Origin: Palleronia caenipelagi
Lineage (GTDB): Bacteria > Pseudomonadota > Alphaproteobacteria > Rhodobacterales > Rhodobacteraceae
Assembly (NCBI RefSeq): GCF_007004065.1
Contig: NZ_VFSV01000007.1
Location: 62,001-126,000, forward strand
Direction of reading: 5' to 3'
DNA length: 64,000 nt
Both the position numbers and the translations under genes were made by a program. Under the pieces are notes generated by a model that did not search any database, was not told the origin of the DNA, and saw only the letters and a list, made by a program, of their open reading frames with translations. Shown piece after piece: positions 17,463-24,692 of this stretch. The stretch's first letter is position 1. Every line of letters starts with the position of its first letter.

Positions 17463-19166
17463 TCAATAGTGTCCCCGCGACCTCATCAGCGTATCGAGGC
17501 GATTCTGCGCGGAGGCCAGTGCGTCCTTGACCGACACTGCGCCCTGAAGCATGGCGTGGATATCGTCGCCCAGAACATTCAGCATGTCGCGAAATTCGGG
17601 CACGGGCGGGCGCGGCCAGGTCTTGAGCGCACCGCGTCGCTCCATGGCGTCCACCTCCGCGATCAGTGCGCTGCTGGCCTGTACCTCCGGATCCGCGCTC
17701 GTGGAAAATCGGGGGCTCGTGAGGTTGCCGTGCTGGACATACCATTTCAGCATTTCGGGGCGAGTGAGATACTCCATCACCTTCCACGATGCCGCCTTGC
17801 GCGCGGGATCAAGCCCTTCGGGAATCGCCAGTGAAAACCCCCCGATAGGCGAGACGCTGCGCGCGCCCTCGGCATGGGGGTGCGGCATGTAGCGAACCTT
17901 GCCATGAGCAGGGGAGGTCTCGTCCCGCTCAAACGTGGCCGCACGGATTGTCCAACCGTAGGTCATCGCCGCCTCACCCCGGGCAAAGATCCCGATCCGC
18001 CGGTCCCAATTGCAGATCATGCTGTCTTTATGAGAGAATTCCAGCAGCTCCATCAGGAACTCCGCAGCCTCTCGCGCGGCCTCTGTGTGTAGCTGGGGTC
18101 GGTAGGTTTCCCCTTCGATCGAGGTGAGGTCGAATTCTTCGCCAATCGCAGTCAGGTTGATCAGAGGTTGCCCGAAATCTGCGAGCGTCTGAATAAAGCT
18201 GTGGGCGACAGGGGTGCCGCGCCCGTAATTCATCACGATCCCGGCTTGGTTAAAGCCGTTGCGATGCAGCACACGCGCGGCCAGAATCACATCATCGGTG
18301 GTTTCTGGCAATGACAGGCCAGCCTCGGCAAACAGATCTTCGCGGCAGAACAGAAGTTCGGCGGTGGGCTGGATCGGCAGGCCGTATTGCTGGCCCGACC
18401 AACAGGAGCCGCGATAGGCGGCAGTGTGAAAATCGGACGGATTGTAGCGCGCGGCTTCCATGATGTCGTCAAGCGGCGCGATGACACCTTCGGTGGCGAG
18501 CTGGCCGATCCATGGGAGATCCACCGCCACCAAGTCGTATTTTGACACTCGGTTGGCCGCGTTTTTCATGATCTCGTCATGAAGCGGATCGATGGGCATG
18601 TTCACAATCTCGATCCGCGCGCCGCAGAGTTCGTCCAGATTGGACGAAAATTCGCTAAGCGTCTTAAAGGTTGGATCAATGGGGCACAGGATGCGGAAAA
18701 CACGATCAGTGCCCACCCCGGCTCGCATAGCGTGGGGATAGGAGAGGATCCGCGACGCCATGTAATAGCCGCCGAAATAGAAGTCGCTGATGTCCCCGTC
18801 GCCGTCGGTAAAGCCGAATGTCTTGCCCACCATCGCCTTGAGCTGCATGGCAAAGCTCTCAAACTCCGAGATAAGTTTGCGCGTCGGATGAAGGGAAAAG
18901 GATTTGCCCGAGCGGGATTTCGGGCGTTTGTACAACAGCCCTTCGTCGATCAGCTCAGTGATCCGCCGCATGGCTGTGCCATAGGGCGCATCCGAGGCCA
19001 TCGCCGCGGAGGTGACGGTCAATAACTTGCCGTCGAAATGCCGCCGCATGGCATAAGAGATTATGTTCCAGCGCGGATCGATCCGCGCCAGAGAGGTCCG
19101 CTGTTCAGAAATTTCACGACTGGAATCAACGAAATCCAGGATCCTCAGCAGTTCTTCGCGGGTCAT
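17463..19166 (-). CDS. Predicted transcription regulator: winged-helix domain fused to a family-1 solute-binding protein fold
   Basis: A 567-residue protein with no signal peptide or membrane segment. Residues about 45-95 ('LLTVTSAAMASDAPYGTAMR', then 'RITELIDEGLLYKRP' and 'SGKSFSLHP') read as a MarR-like winged helix with recognition helix and wing. From about residue 155 the chain follows the SBP_bac_1 pattern, with 'DLVAVDLPWIGQLATEGVIA' and 'GLPIQPTAELLFCREDLF', ending in the usual 'MLKWYVQHGNLTSPR' and repeated helices. These domains normally belong to exported binding proteins. Here the fold probably senses the sugar in the cytoplasm. The ATG at 19166 has AGGAGAC; site C of the shared motif lies 79 bases upstream, implying autoregulation. 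The DNA-binding role is inferred. Confidence 0.75.
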   Translation of the reverse strand: MTREELLRILDFVDSSREISEQRTSLARIDPRWNIISYAMRRHFDGKLLTVTSAAMASDAPYGTAMRRITELIDEGLLYKRPKSRSGKSFSLHPTRKLISEFESFAMQLKAMVGKTFGFTDGDGDISDFYFGGYYMASRILSYPHAMRAGVGTDRVFRILCPIDPTFKTLSEFSSNLDELCGARIEIVNMPIDPLHDEIMKNAANRVSKYDLVAVDLPWIGQLATEGVIAPLDDIMEAARYNPSDFHTAAYRGSCWSGQQYGLPIQPTAELLFCREDLFAEAGLSLPETTDDVILAARVLHRNGFNQAGIVMNYGRGTPVAHSFIQTLADFGQPLINLTAIGEEFDLTSIEGETYRPQLHTEAAREAAEFLMELLEFSHKDSMICNWDRRIGIFARGEAAMTYGWTIRAATFERDETSPAHGKVRYMPHPHAEGARSVSPIGGFSLAIPEGLDPARKAASWKVMEYLTRPEMLKWYVQHGNLTSPRFSTSADPEVQASSALIAEVDAMERRGALKTWPRPPVPEFRDMLNVLGDDIHAMLQGAVSVKDALASAQNRLDTLMRSRGHY

Positions 19167-19245
19167 CTCGGGTCTCCTGACTGCGGGCGCAGCGCACCAA
19201 TAGCTACAGGAAACCGCGATTTTCGGCGATCAAACCACAATGGAT

Positions 19246-19262
19246 ATATCCAGATCGGATAT
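19246..19262. promoter_or_regulatory. Operator site C, upstream of the regulator gene
   Basis: ATATCC (19246-19251), AGATC, GGATAT (19257-19262) is a perfect six-base inverted repeat with five-base spacer, the best example of the motif shared by all four intergenic regions of the cluster. It sits between the stop of the second dehydrogenase and the regulator start. Confidence 0.65.
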
Positions 19263-19271
19263 TCAGTTCAG

Positions 19272-20285
19272 CTACGTGCCGTAGTCGGGACAGACAAATT
19301 GCCGGGTCTTTGCGGAGGTCTGACAGGCCAGCGCGATGGCCAGTGCGTCGCGCCCATGCTGCGCTGTGGCTGAGGGCTGGCGATCCTCGATAATTGCCCG
19401 GTGGAACTCGTCCAGCGCGTTGTAAAAGGACTGATCATAGCGCTCGAGGAAGAAGTGCTTAAGCGGTTCCCGAGCCTCCGTCCGCCTGCCGTCCCAACGG
19501 ATCAGGGGATCATCGCGGTGGTTGATGGTCTGGAGCATTCCGTCATCGCCAAAGGCTTCAAGCCGTTGATCAAACCCATATGCACAGGCGCGGGAGTTAT
19601 TGATATGAACCAACGCACCGGAGGGCATCCGGAAGGTGGTCATCGTGAGGTCGAAATCGCCTTCGGCCCCGATCTCGGGGTTGAACACGCAGGAGCCGGA
19701 GGCGTGGACCTCGACCGGGCGCTCCCCGGCGATCCAGCACAGCAGGTCGATATCGTGGATCGTTGCATCAACGAAGTAGCCCCCGGACGCGCGGACATAT
19801 TCGATAGGCGGCGGCGCAGGCTCGCGCGACCAGCTCATGAGCATGGTCAGGCGCCCGATATCTCCATTTTGGACAGCCGTCCGCAGCGCCCCGTTATCCG
19901 GGTCGAACCGACGGTTAAAGCCCAGCATGAACGGCACCGGATGTGCCTCCAGCGCGGTCAGCGCCCGGTCGACCCGGTCCAGCGTCTGGTCGAGCGGCTT
20001 TTCGCAGTAGATTGGTTTGCCCGCGCGGGCCACAGTTTCGATGTAATCCACATGGGTGTCGGTAGGCGTTGCGATTACCACCGCGTCCACCGCCGGATCC
20101 TTGAGCGCGTCCTCAAGATCTTCGGTCGCCCGGCCTCCGTACAGATCGACCGCCCTCTGCGCCGATGCGATGCGGTGGTTATACACCACTTCGAGTCGCA
20201 GCCCGGGATGGGCGTTGATCTTCGGCCCATACACATGGGCCATCCGACCTGCGCCGAGCAGGGCGATACCGAGCTGTGTCGTCAT
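19272..20285 (-). CDS. Gfo/Idh/MocA-family dehydrogenase (second; inositol 2-dehydrogenase-like)
   Basis: A 337-residue NAD(P)-dependent oxidoreductase. It has the Rossmann motif 'LGIALLGAGRMAHVYGP', 'ATPTDTHVDYIE', catalytic Lys in 'YCEKPLDQ', and 'FVDATIHDIDLLCWIAGE' with the conserved Asp-x-x-x-His-D. This layout is close to bacterial inositol dehydrogenases (IolG), but the substrate is not certain. The ATG at 20285 overlaps the stop of the GMC oxidoreductase gene (ATGA), so the two are translated from one mRNA and may act in sequence. The open frame to 20576 is an artefact inside the GMC gene. Confidence 0.88.
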   Translation of the reverse strand: MTTQLGIALLGAGRMAHVYGPKINAHPGLRLEVVYNHRIASAQRAVDLYGGRATEDLEDALKDPAVDAVVIATPTDTHVDYIETVARAGKPIYCEKPLDQTLDRVDRALTALEAHPVPFMLGFNRRFDPDNGALRTAVQNGDIGRLTMLMSWSREPAPPPIEYVRASGGYFVDATIHDIDLLCWIAGERPVEVHASGSCVFNPEIGAEGDFDLTMTTFRMPSGALVHINNSRACAYGFDQRLEAFGDDGMLQTINHRDDPLIRWDGRRTEAREPLKHFFLERYDQSFYNALDEFHRAIIEDRQPSATAQHGRDALAIALACQTSAKTRQFVCPDYGT

Positions 20286-21883
20286 GCGGTCACCTTTGCG
20301 TCTTCGAGGATCAGGGACGCAGCCTTCTCGCCGATCATGATCGAGGCGGCGTTGGTGTTGCCTGTCACGATGCGCGGCATGATGGATGCGTCCGCGACCC
20401 GTAATCCGTCGATGCCGTGGACCCGGAGACGCGGATCGACCACCGCATCGGGACCGGTTCCCATCTTGCAGGTTCCCACTGGGTGCAGGAGCGACAAGCC
20501 ATTGGCACGGCAATAGTCCAGCAGCGCATCGTGGGACTGGACGTCCTTGCCCGGCGCGATCTCGTAATCGACGCAATCGGCCATGGGTTGGGTCTCGGCA
20601 ATCTTGCGCCCGAATTGCAGTCCCGCGATGGCCGCGCGCTGATCGGCTTCGTCGGCAAAGAAATTGAACTGGATCTCAGGCTGCTGATCGGGTTTCGGCC
20701 CCTTGATCCGGACGTGGCCCCGCGAGTTCGGACGCATATGCTCCGCGAGGATCGTAAAGCCAGAGAACGGATGCGGCTTGAGCTGCTCATCGGTGCACCA
20801 CGCCATAAAGGTCACCATCATATCGGGGCGGTCAATCTCCGGACCGGATCGAATGAACGTATTGGAATAATTGCCATTATCAGCGAAAGGACCGGTGCGG
20901 AACAACAGATGCCGCAGGAGTTGCAGTCCACCCTTCAGTTTATTGTTGTAGAGATCATTCACTGTCGAGGACACGGTCGAGCGATACTCCGCTCCGATGC
21001 CGAAATGGTCCTGAAGGTTCTCACCCACGCCCGGCAAATCATGGGCCACGTCGATGCCATAGTTCTGCAGCAGCGCCCCGGGTCCGATACCGGAGATCTG
21101 CAGGATCTGGGGCGAATTGAACGTGCCGCCGCTGAGAATGATCTCGCGCCGTGCGGTCGCTTGATGGGCACCGCTCTTGTCGGTCCAGCGCACGCCGGTT
21201 GCACGCCGGCCCTCCAGCACGATCCGGTCTACCATGGCGTTTAGGCGCAGATCGACGTGCTGCTTGGCCTTGCCCTTCAGATAACCCGCCGCCGTGCTCC
21301 AGCGGCGACCGTTCTTGGTGGTCGTTTGGACATAGCCCGTGCCCTCCTGCTGAGCGCCGTTGAAGTCATCATTGCGCGGCACACCGAGCGCTTCCGAGGC
21401 CGCGTGGAACGCCTCGCCCAGCTCGTGCTCAGTCCGGATATCGGACACCGCCACCGGGCCGCCAGTGCCGTGATAGTCATTAGCGCCGCGCTCCTGATCT
21501 TCGCAGGATTTGAAGAATGGCAGAACGCCATCCCAGCCCCACCCGGTGCAGCCTGCCTCTTCCCATCCGTCGAAATCCTCGGGCTGGCCGCGCATGTAGA
21601 TCATGCCGTTGATCGCGCCAGTCCCGCCCAAAACCTTGCCCCGCGGCTGGAACAGGCGACGGTTGTTCAAATGCGGTTCGGGAGCGCTCTCGTAACACCA
21701 GTTCACCTTGGGATTGGCGTAGAGCATGGAATAGCCGAGCGGGATATGGATGAACGGGTTCGTATCCTTGCCGCCCGCCTCGAGCAGCAGCACTGAATGC
21801 CCCGCCTCGCCAAGCCGACCGGCCACGGCGCAACCCGCTGATCCTGCCCCAATCACGATATAGTCAAACGTTTCCCCGGCCAT
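20282..21883 (-). CDS. GMC-family FAD-dependent oxidoreductase (choline dehydrogenase-like)
   Basis: A 533-residue flavoprotein. It has the FAD dinucleotide motif 'DYIVIGAGSAGCAVAGRL', GMC signature 1 'RGKVLGGTGAINGMIYMRG', signature 2 'GGTFNSPQILQISGIGP', and the C-terminal catalytic region 'LLHPVGTCKMG' with His and 'GNTNAASIMIGEKAA' with Asn. Family members oxidise primary or secondary alcohols to aldehydes or ketones. I prefer the ATG at 21883 (GGGAGG ahead) to a GTG at 21892. It starts the two-gene operon with the inositol-dehydrogenase-like gene, and a weaker copy of the cluster operator lies 69 bases upstream. Confidence 0.9.
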   Translation of the reverse strand: MAGETFDYIVIGAGSAGCAVAGRLGEAGHSVLLLEAGGKDTNPFIHIPLGYSMLYANPKVNWCYESAPEPHLNNRRLFQPRGKVLGGTGAINGMIYMRGQPEDFDGWEEAGCTGWGWDGVLPFFKSCEDQERGANDYHGTGGPVAVSDIRTEHELGEAFHAASEALGVPRNDDFNGAQQEGTGYVQTTTKNGRRWSTAAGYLKGKAKQHVDLRLNAMVDRIVLEGRRATGVRWTDKSGAHQATARREIILSGGTFNSPQILQISGIGPGALLQNYGIDVAHDLPGVGENLQDHFGIGAEYRSTVSSTVNDLYNNKLKGGLQLLRHLLFRTGPFADNGNYSNTFIRSGPEIDRPDMMVTFMAWCTDEQLKPHPFSGFTILAEHMRPNSRGHVRIKGPKPDQQPEIQFNFFADEADQRAAIAGLQFGRKIAETQPMADCVDYEIAPGKDVQSHDALLDYCRANGLSLLHPVGTCKMGTGPDAVVDPRLRVHGIDGLRVADASIMPRIVTGNTNAASIMIGEKAASLILEDAKVTA

Positions 21884-21952
21884 CTGGACCACCTCCCAAG
21901 GTGTGTTTCGATTGAGCGTTGCATGGGGTCCGCGTGTTGCAGAAGATAGGAA

Positions 21953-21969
21953 ATATCAGTTTTGGATGG
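21953..21969. promoter_or_regulatory. Operator site D (weaker), upstream of the GMC oxidoreductase gene
   Basis: ATATCA, GTTTT, GGATGG matches the shared motif in five of six left-arm and four of six right-arm bases with the same five-base spacing. It is the weakest of the four sites, but its position before the operon fits the pattern. Confidence 0.4.
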
Positions 21970-21997
21970 ATTGATGCGCGCTGCATGAGGCGGGCGC

Positions 21998-22747
21998 TCA
22001 GCGACTACCGCAGATCGGGCACGAGGGCTGTCGTGGGATTGGCGCTGCCTGCCATTCGGCGGAGAGGCTGTCGTAGAGCAACACGCGCCCCACCAGCGCA
22101 CTGCTGCCAAAATTGAGGATGTTCAGCGCCTCGGTGGCCTGCATGGAGCCGATCGTTCCCGTCAGGGACGCCAATACCCCGGTGGCCGCGCAGCGGTCTT
22201 CTTCGACTGCGGCGTCTTCGGGCAGGAAGCAGGCATAGCAGGGCGAGGCCGCGTCTCGCGTATCAAACACGGTGATCTGTCCGGCAAAGCGGATCGCCAT
22301 CCCGACCACGTTTGGCTTGCAAGCGGCGGCACAGGCGCGGTTCACAGCGTGTCGGGTGGTGAAGTTATCGCTGGCATCGACCACCACATCGGCTTCCGCA
22401 ATCAGCCTGCCCAGTTCCTCCGGGCCCACCCGCTGCGTGACCGACCGTACCTCGCAGCCGGGGTTAATCCCAGCCAGTTCGGTTTGGGCGGAGAGCGCTT
22501 TGTTCTGGCCGATCCGGGTTTCGCGGTGCAGAATCTGGCGCTGGAGGTTCGTCAGGTCCACCAAGTCGCCATCGCAGATCGTCAGCCGTCCAACCCCGGC
22601 GCTGGCCAGATAGAGCGCCACTGGTGAGCCGAGTCCTCCCGCGCCGATGATCAGCACATGGCTCGCCATGATCCGCTCCTGCCCGGCAATGTCTATCTCG
22701 CCAAGGAGGATGTGGCGGCTGTAACGCAGGAGGTCCTTGTCCTCCAC
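21998..22747 (-). CDS. ThiF/MoeB-family adenylyltransferase of the aldehyde oxidoreductase cluster
   Basis: A 249-residue E1-like enzyme. It has the ATP-binding loop 'VLIIGAGGLGSPVALYLASA', 'DLTNLQRQILH', 'DASDNFTTRHAVN', and the four zinc cysteines in 'CYACF' and 'CPIC'. Such enzymes adenylate the C-terminal Gly-Gly of MoaD or ThiS proteins so that sulfur can be attached. A MoaD-like gene lies two genes upstream in the same operon, so this is probably its private activator in pyranopterin cofactor synthesis. The start is a GTG at 22747, directly before the conserved LLRYSRH region. It is the last gene of the operon. Confidence 0.88.
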   Translation of the reverse strand: MEDKDLLRYSRHILLGEIDIAGQERIMASHVLIIGAGGLGSPVALYLASAGVGRLTICDGDLVDLTNLQRQILHRETRIGQNKALSAQTELAGINPGCEVRSVTQRVGPEELGRLIAEADVVVDASDNFTTRHAVNRACAAACKPNVVGMAIRFAGQITVFDTRDAASPCYACFLPEDAAVEEDRCAATGVLASLTGTIGSMQATEALNILNFGSSALVGRVLLYDSLSAEWQAAPIPRQPSCPICGSR

Positions 22748-22749
22748 CG

Positions 22750-23061
22750 CTACCCACCGCCTCTCTGAAAGGTCGTCTCGAACCGTCGCAGGAATGCGAT
22801 GCGGGCCGCATCGTCGAGCCCGGTCATATCGAGCACAACGCGGGCGCGCGGCAAGCGCATCAATGGGCTGAGCTGCGCATCGGGCTGGGGTTCAAAGGTG
22901 CAGCGCACCGGCGCGCCAGCGGCCTGCGAAAGATCATAGCCGTCGCCATTGCTCAGCAAGCGACCCCCCGTGAGCCGTCGCAGTCCGTTCTCGAATTCAG
23001 GGCGGGTGAAGGACATGATCTTTTCCACCCGCTCGCCGGGGATGCCCGTTGTGAACGCCAT
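22750..23061 (-). CDS. Uncharacterised 103-residue protein of the aldehyde oxidoreductase cluster
   Basis: I do not recognise a domain. It is soluble, with no signal or membrane segment and one cysteine (about residue 54). Segments 'FTRPEFENGLRRLTGGRLL' and 'LDDAARIAFLRRFETTFQRG' look helical, around a beta-rich middle. The gene is tightly packed: its ATG is two bases from the MoaD-like stop codon, and its stop is three bases from the ThiF/MoeB-like start. That position suggests a role in cofactor assembly or enzyme maturation, for example as a partner of the MoaD-like protein. Function is unknown. Confidence 0.7.
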   Translation of the reverse strand: MAFTTGIPGERVEKIMSFTRPEFENGLRRLTGGRLLSNGDGYDLSQAAGAPVRCTFEPQPDAQLSPLMRLPRARVVLDMTGLDDAARIAFLRRFETTFQRGGG

Positions 23062-23062
23062 T

Positions 23063-23314
23063 CTAGCCCCCCGCTACCGGAGGCCAGACGGCGAGCACAT
23101 CAGAGTCCTTCAGCGCCACGGTCTCGCGCTCTTCGGGGGCGTGGAACACGCCGTTGACCAGGACCAGATGGCATTTTTCCCGGGGCACTTTATGGTGATC
23201 CAGCAGGCTCTGGATAGTCGTGCCCTCGGCCACGTCCAGATCCACCTTGTTGCGCTGCGCTTCTCGCGGGAGAAAGCTGCTGAGCGAGGCAAAAAGCTTC
23301 AGCGTGACCTTCAC
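23063..23314 (-). CDS. MoaD/ThiS-family sulfur-carrier protein
   Basis: An 83-residue beta-grasp protein ending in Gly-Gly (…WPPVAGG), the site that is adenylated and thiocarboxylated. 'MKVTLKLFASLSSFLP' at the start and 'LVLVNGVFH' in the middle match MoaD-like proteins. It lies between the FAD subunit gene and the unknown 103-residue gene, and probably provides sulfur for the dithiolene of the tungsten or molybdenum pterin of the aldehyde oxidoreductase. In the Aromatoleum cluster a comparable gene is named aorD. Confidence 0.88.
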   Translation of the reverse strand: MKVTLKLFASLSSFLPREAQRNKVDLDVAEGTTIQSLLDHHKVPREKCHLVLVNGVFHAPEERETVALKDSDVLAVWPPVAGG

Positions 23315-23327
23315 GTTTCGTCCTCCG

Positions 23328-24614
23328 TCACGCGGGCAAGGCCACTTTGGGCCCGGTATAGCCCGAAACAGGCCCCTGCTGCATCACTGCCACATAGGCT
23401 TCGGCGATGCGGGTTGGGCTGTCGATGAGCTTGTTCTTCCACGCGCCCAGAGGCAAGCCCGTCTGGATCAAGCCACGCAGCATTCCCACATGGTCGGTTA
23501 GCCCCACCGTCTGGGCACCGATCAGGCGGTCGCCCTCGAATTCCAGCCTGATGTAGCGGCCAGCGGCCTCATCGGTCAGCACCGCGCGGTCGCCACCCTC
23601 GACTCCTTCCCAAGTGCCAAAGGACGAGGAGATCAGGCCGAGCGTATCGAGCACGTTCATGTTCAGGCTGCCCCGGTGCTCGGTGGCGATTCCGCACATA
23701 TTGAGCGCCGCGATATAGGCGTGTTCCACCGCCACCGGCTGGATCGCCAGCATGTCATTATGGCCGGTGGACAGGTTGATGCCTTCGGCTACGTCCCCCG
23801 CCGCATAGATGCCCGGCACATTGGTCTCGTGATAGGGATCCACCTTCACGCCCGCGCCGGTTTCGATCCCGCTGCCGTCGAGGAAGCCGATATTCGAGCG
23901 CACCCCGGTCGCGATCACCACCAGCGCAGCGGGCAGGGTCTGACCGTCTTTGAGATGGACGGCCAAGGCAGCGCGATCCCCGGACCGGATCGCGTCCACC
24001 TCCGCCTCGGTGATCACGCGCACGTCCTGACCTTCGCACCAGTGGCGCAGCATGTTGCCCGCAGTCTCGTCCAGCATCCGGGGCACCATCCGGTCACCGC
24101 GCTCGACCACCGTCAGATCGACCCCCATTTTTGCCAGCGACTCGAGTATGATGCAGCCGATGAATCCGGCACCGACCAGCACCACCGGCTCGCCTTTCTG
24201 CGCGTGTTCGGTGATCCGGCGGGCATCCTCCAGCGTCCAGCAGGTGTGGACACCGGGACTGTCCAGCCCCTCGATCGGTGGGCGAATGGGGGTGGCGCCC
24301 GTGGCGATCAGCAGCGTGTCAAAGCCGAGCGTGCTGCCATCGGCGCAGGTCACCGACCGGGCACCCGTGTCGACGGAGATCACCGGACCGTGACGATAGG
24401 CTATCCCCAGCGTCTCGTAATGACCATCCTCTTGACGCAGATGGGTGCCGTCCTCGCCGATCTTGCCCTCCAGCAGATAGGGGATCGCCATGCGCGAATA
24501 GGGTGGCTCGCCCTCGCCGCCGATCAGCGTGATCTCTGCGTCGGGGGCGTGTTTGCGAATGGTCTCGGCGGCGGTGACACCGGCCGGACCGGCGCCCAGA
24601 ATGACGTGATACAT
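23328..24614 (-). CDS. aorC: FAD-dependent NAD(P)H oxidoreductase subunit of aldehyde oxidoreductase
   Basis: A 428-residue pyridine-nucleotide-disulfide-type flavoprotein. It has the FAD motif 'VILGAGPAGVTAAETIR', the NAD motif 'PVVLVGAGFIGCIILESLA' and the second FAD motif 'VPGIYAAGDVAEG'. There is no redox-active disulfide CxxxxC, so it is not a thiol reductase. In the three-subunit AOR of Aromatoleum aromaticum the equivalent AorC subunit passes electrons to NAD. The ATG at 24614 has GGGAGAG ahead. It sits between the AOR catalytic gene and the MoaD-like gene. Confidence 0.88.
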   Translation of the reverse strand: MYHVILGAGPAGVTAAETIRKHAPDAEITLIGGEGEPPYSRMAIPYLLEGKIGEDGTHLRQEDGHYETLGIAYRHGPVISVDTGARSVTCADGSTLGFDTLLIATGATPIRPPIEGLDSPGVHTCWTLEDARRITEHAQKGEPVVLVGAGFIGCIILESLAKMGVDLTVVERGDRMVPRMLDETAGNMLRHWCEGQDVRVITEAEVDAIRSGDRAALAVHLKDGQTLPAALVVIATGVRSNIGFLDGSGIETGAGVKVDPYHETNVPGIYAAGDVAEGINLSTGHNDMLAIQPVAVEHAYIAALNMCGIATEHRGSLNMNVLDTLGLISSSFGTWEGVEGGDRAVLTDEAAGRYIRLEFEGDRLIGAQTVGLTDHVGMLRGLIQTGLPLGAWKNKLIDSPTRIAEAYVAVMQQGPVSGYTGPKVALPA

Positions 24615-24656
24615 GGAACTCTCCCGGTTTCCGGCAAGGCTGCGAGGTCGAAAGTG

Positions 24657-24685
24657 CCGGGCCGGAGGATCAGTCCCCGGCCCGG
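24657..24685 (-). other. Intercistronic hairpin between the AOR catalytic and FAD subunit genes
   Basis: CCGGGCCGG (24657-24665) and CCGGCCCGG (24677-24685) form a perfect nine-base stem just after the stop codon at 24693 of the reverse-strand catalytic gene. No T tract follows, so it may protect the upstream mRNA or lower expression of the downstream genes. Confidence 0.5.
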
Positions 24686-24692
24686 GCAAGCG

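Noticed and set aside
17463-19166. Ordinary periplasmic solute-binding protein
   Set aside because: The N-terminus has no signal peptide or lipobox; instead about 120 charged residues with a winged-helix pattern precede the binding fold, and a true binding protein of another family is already encoded at 16398-17387.
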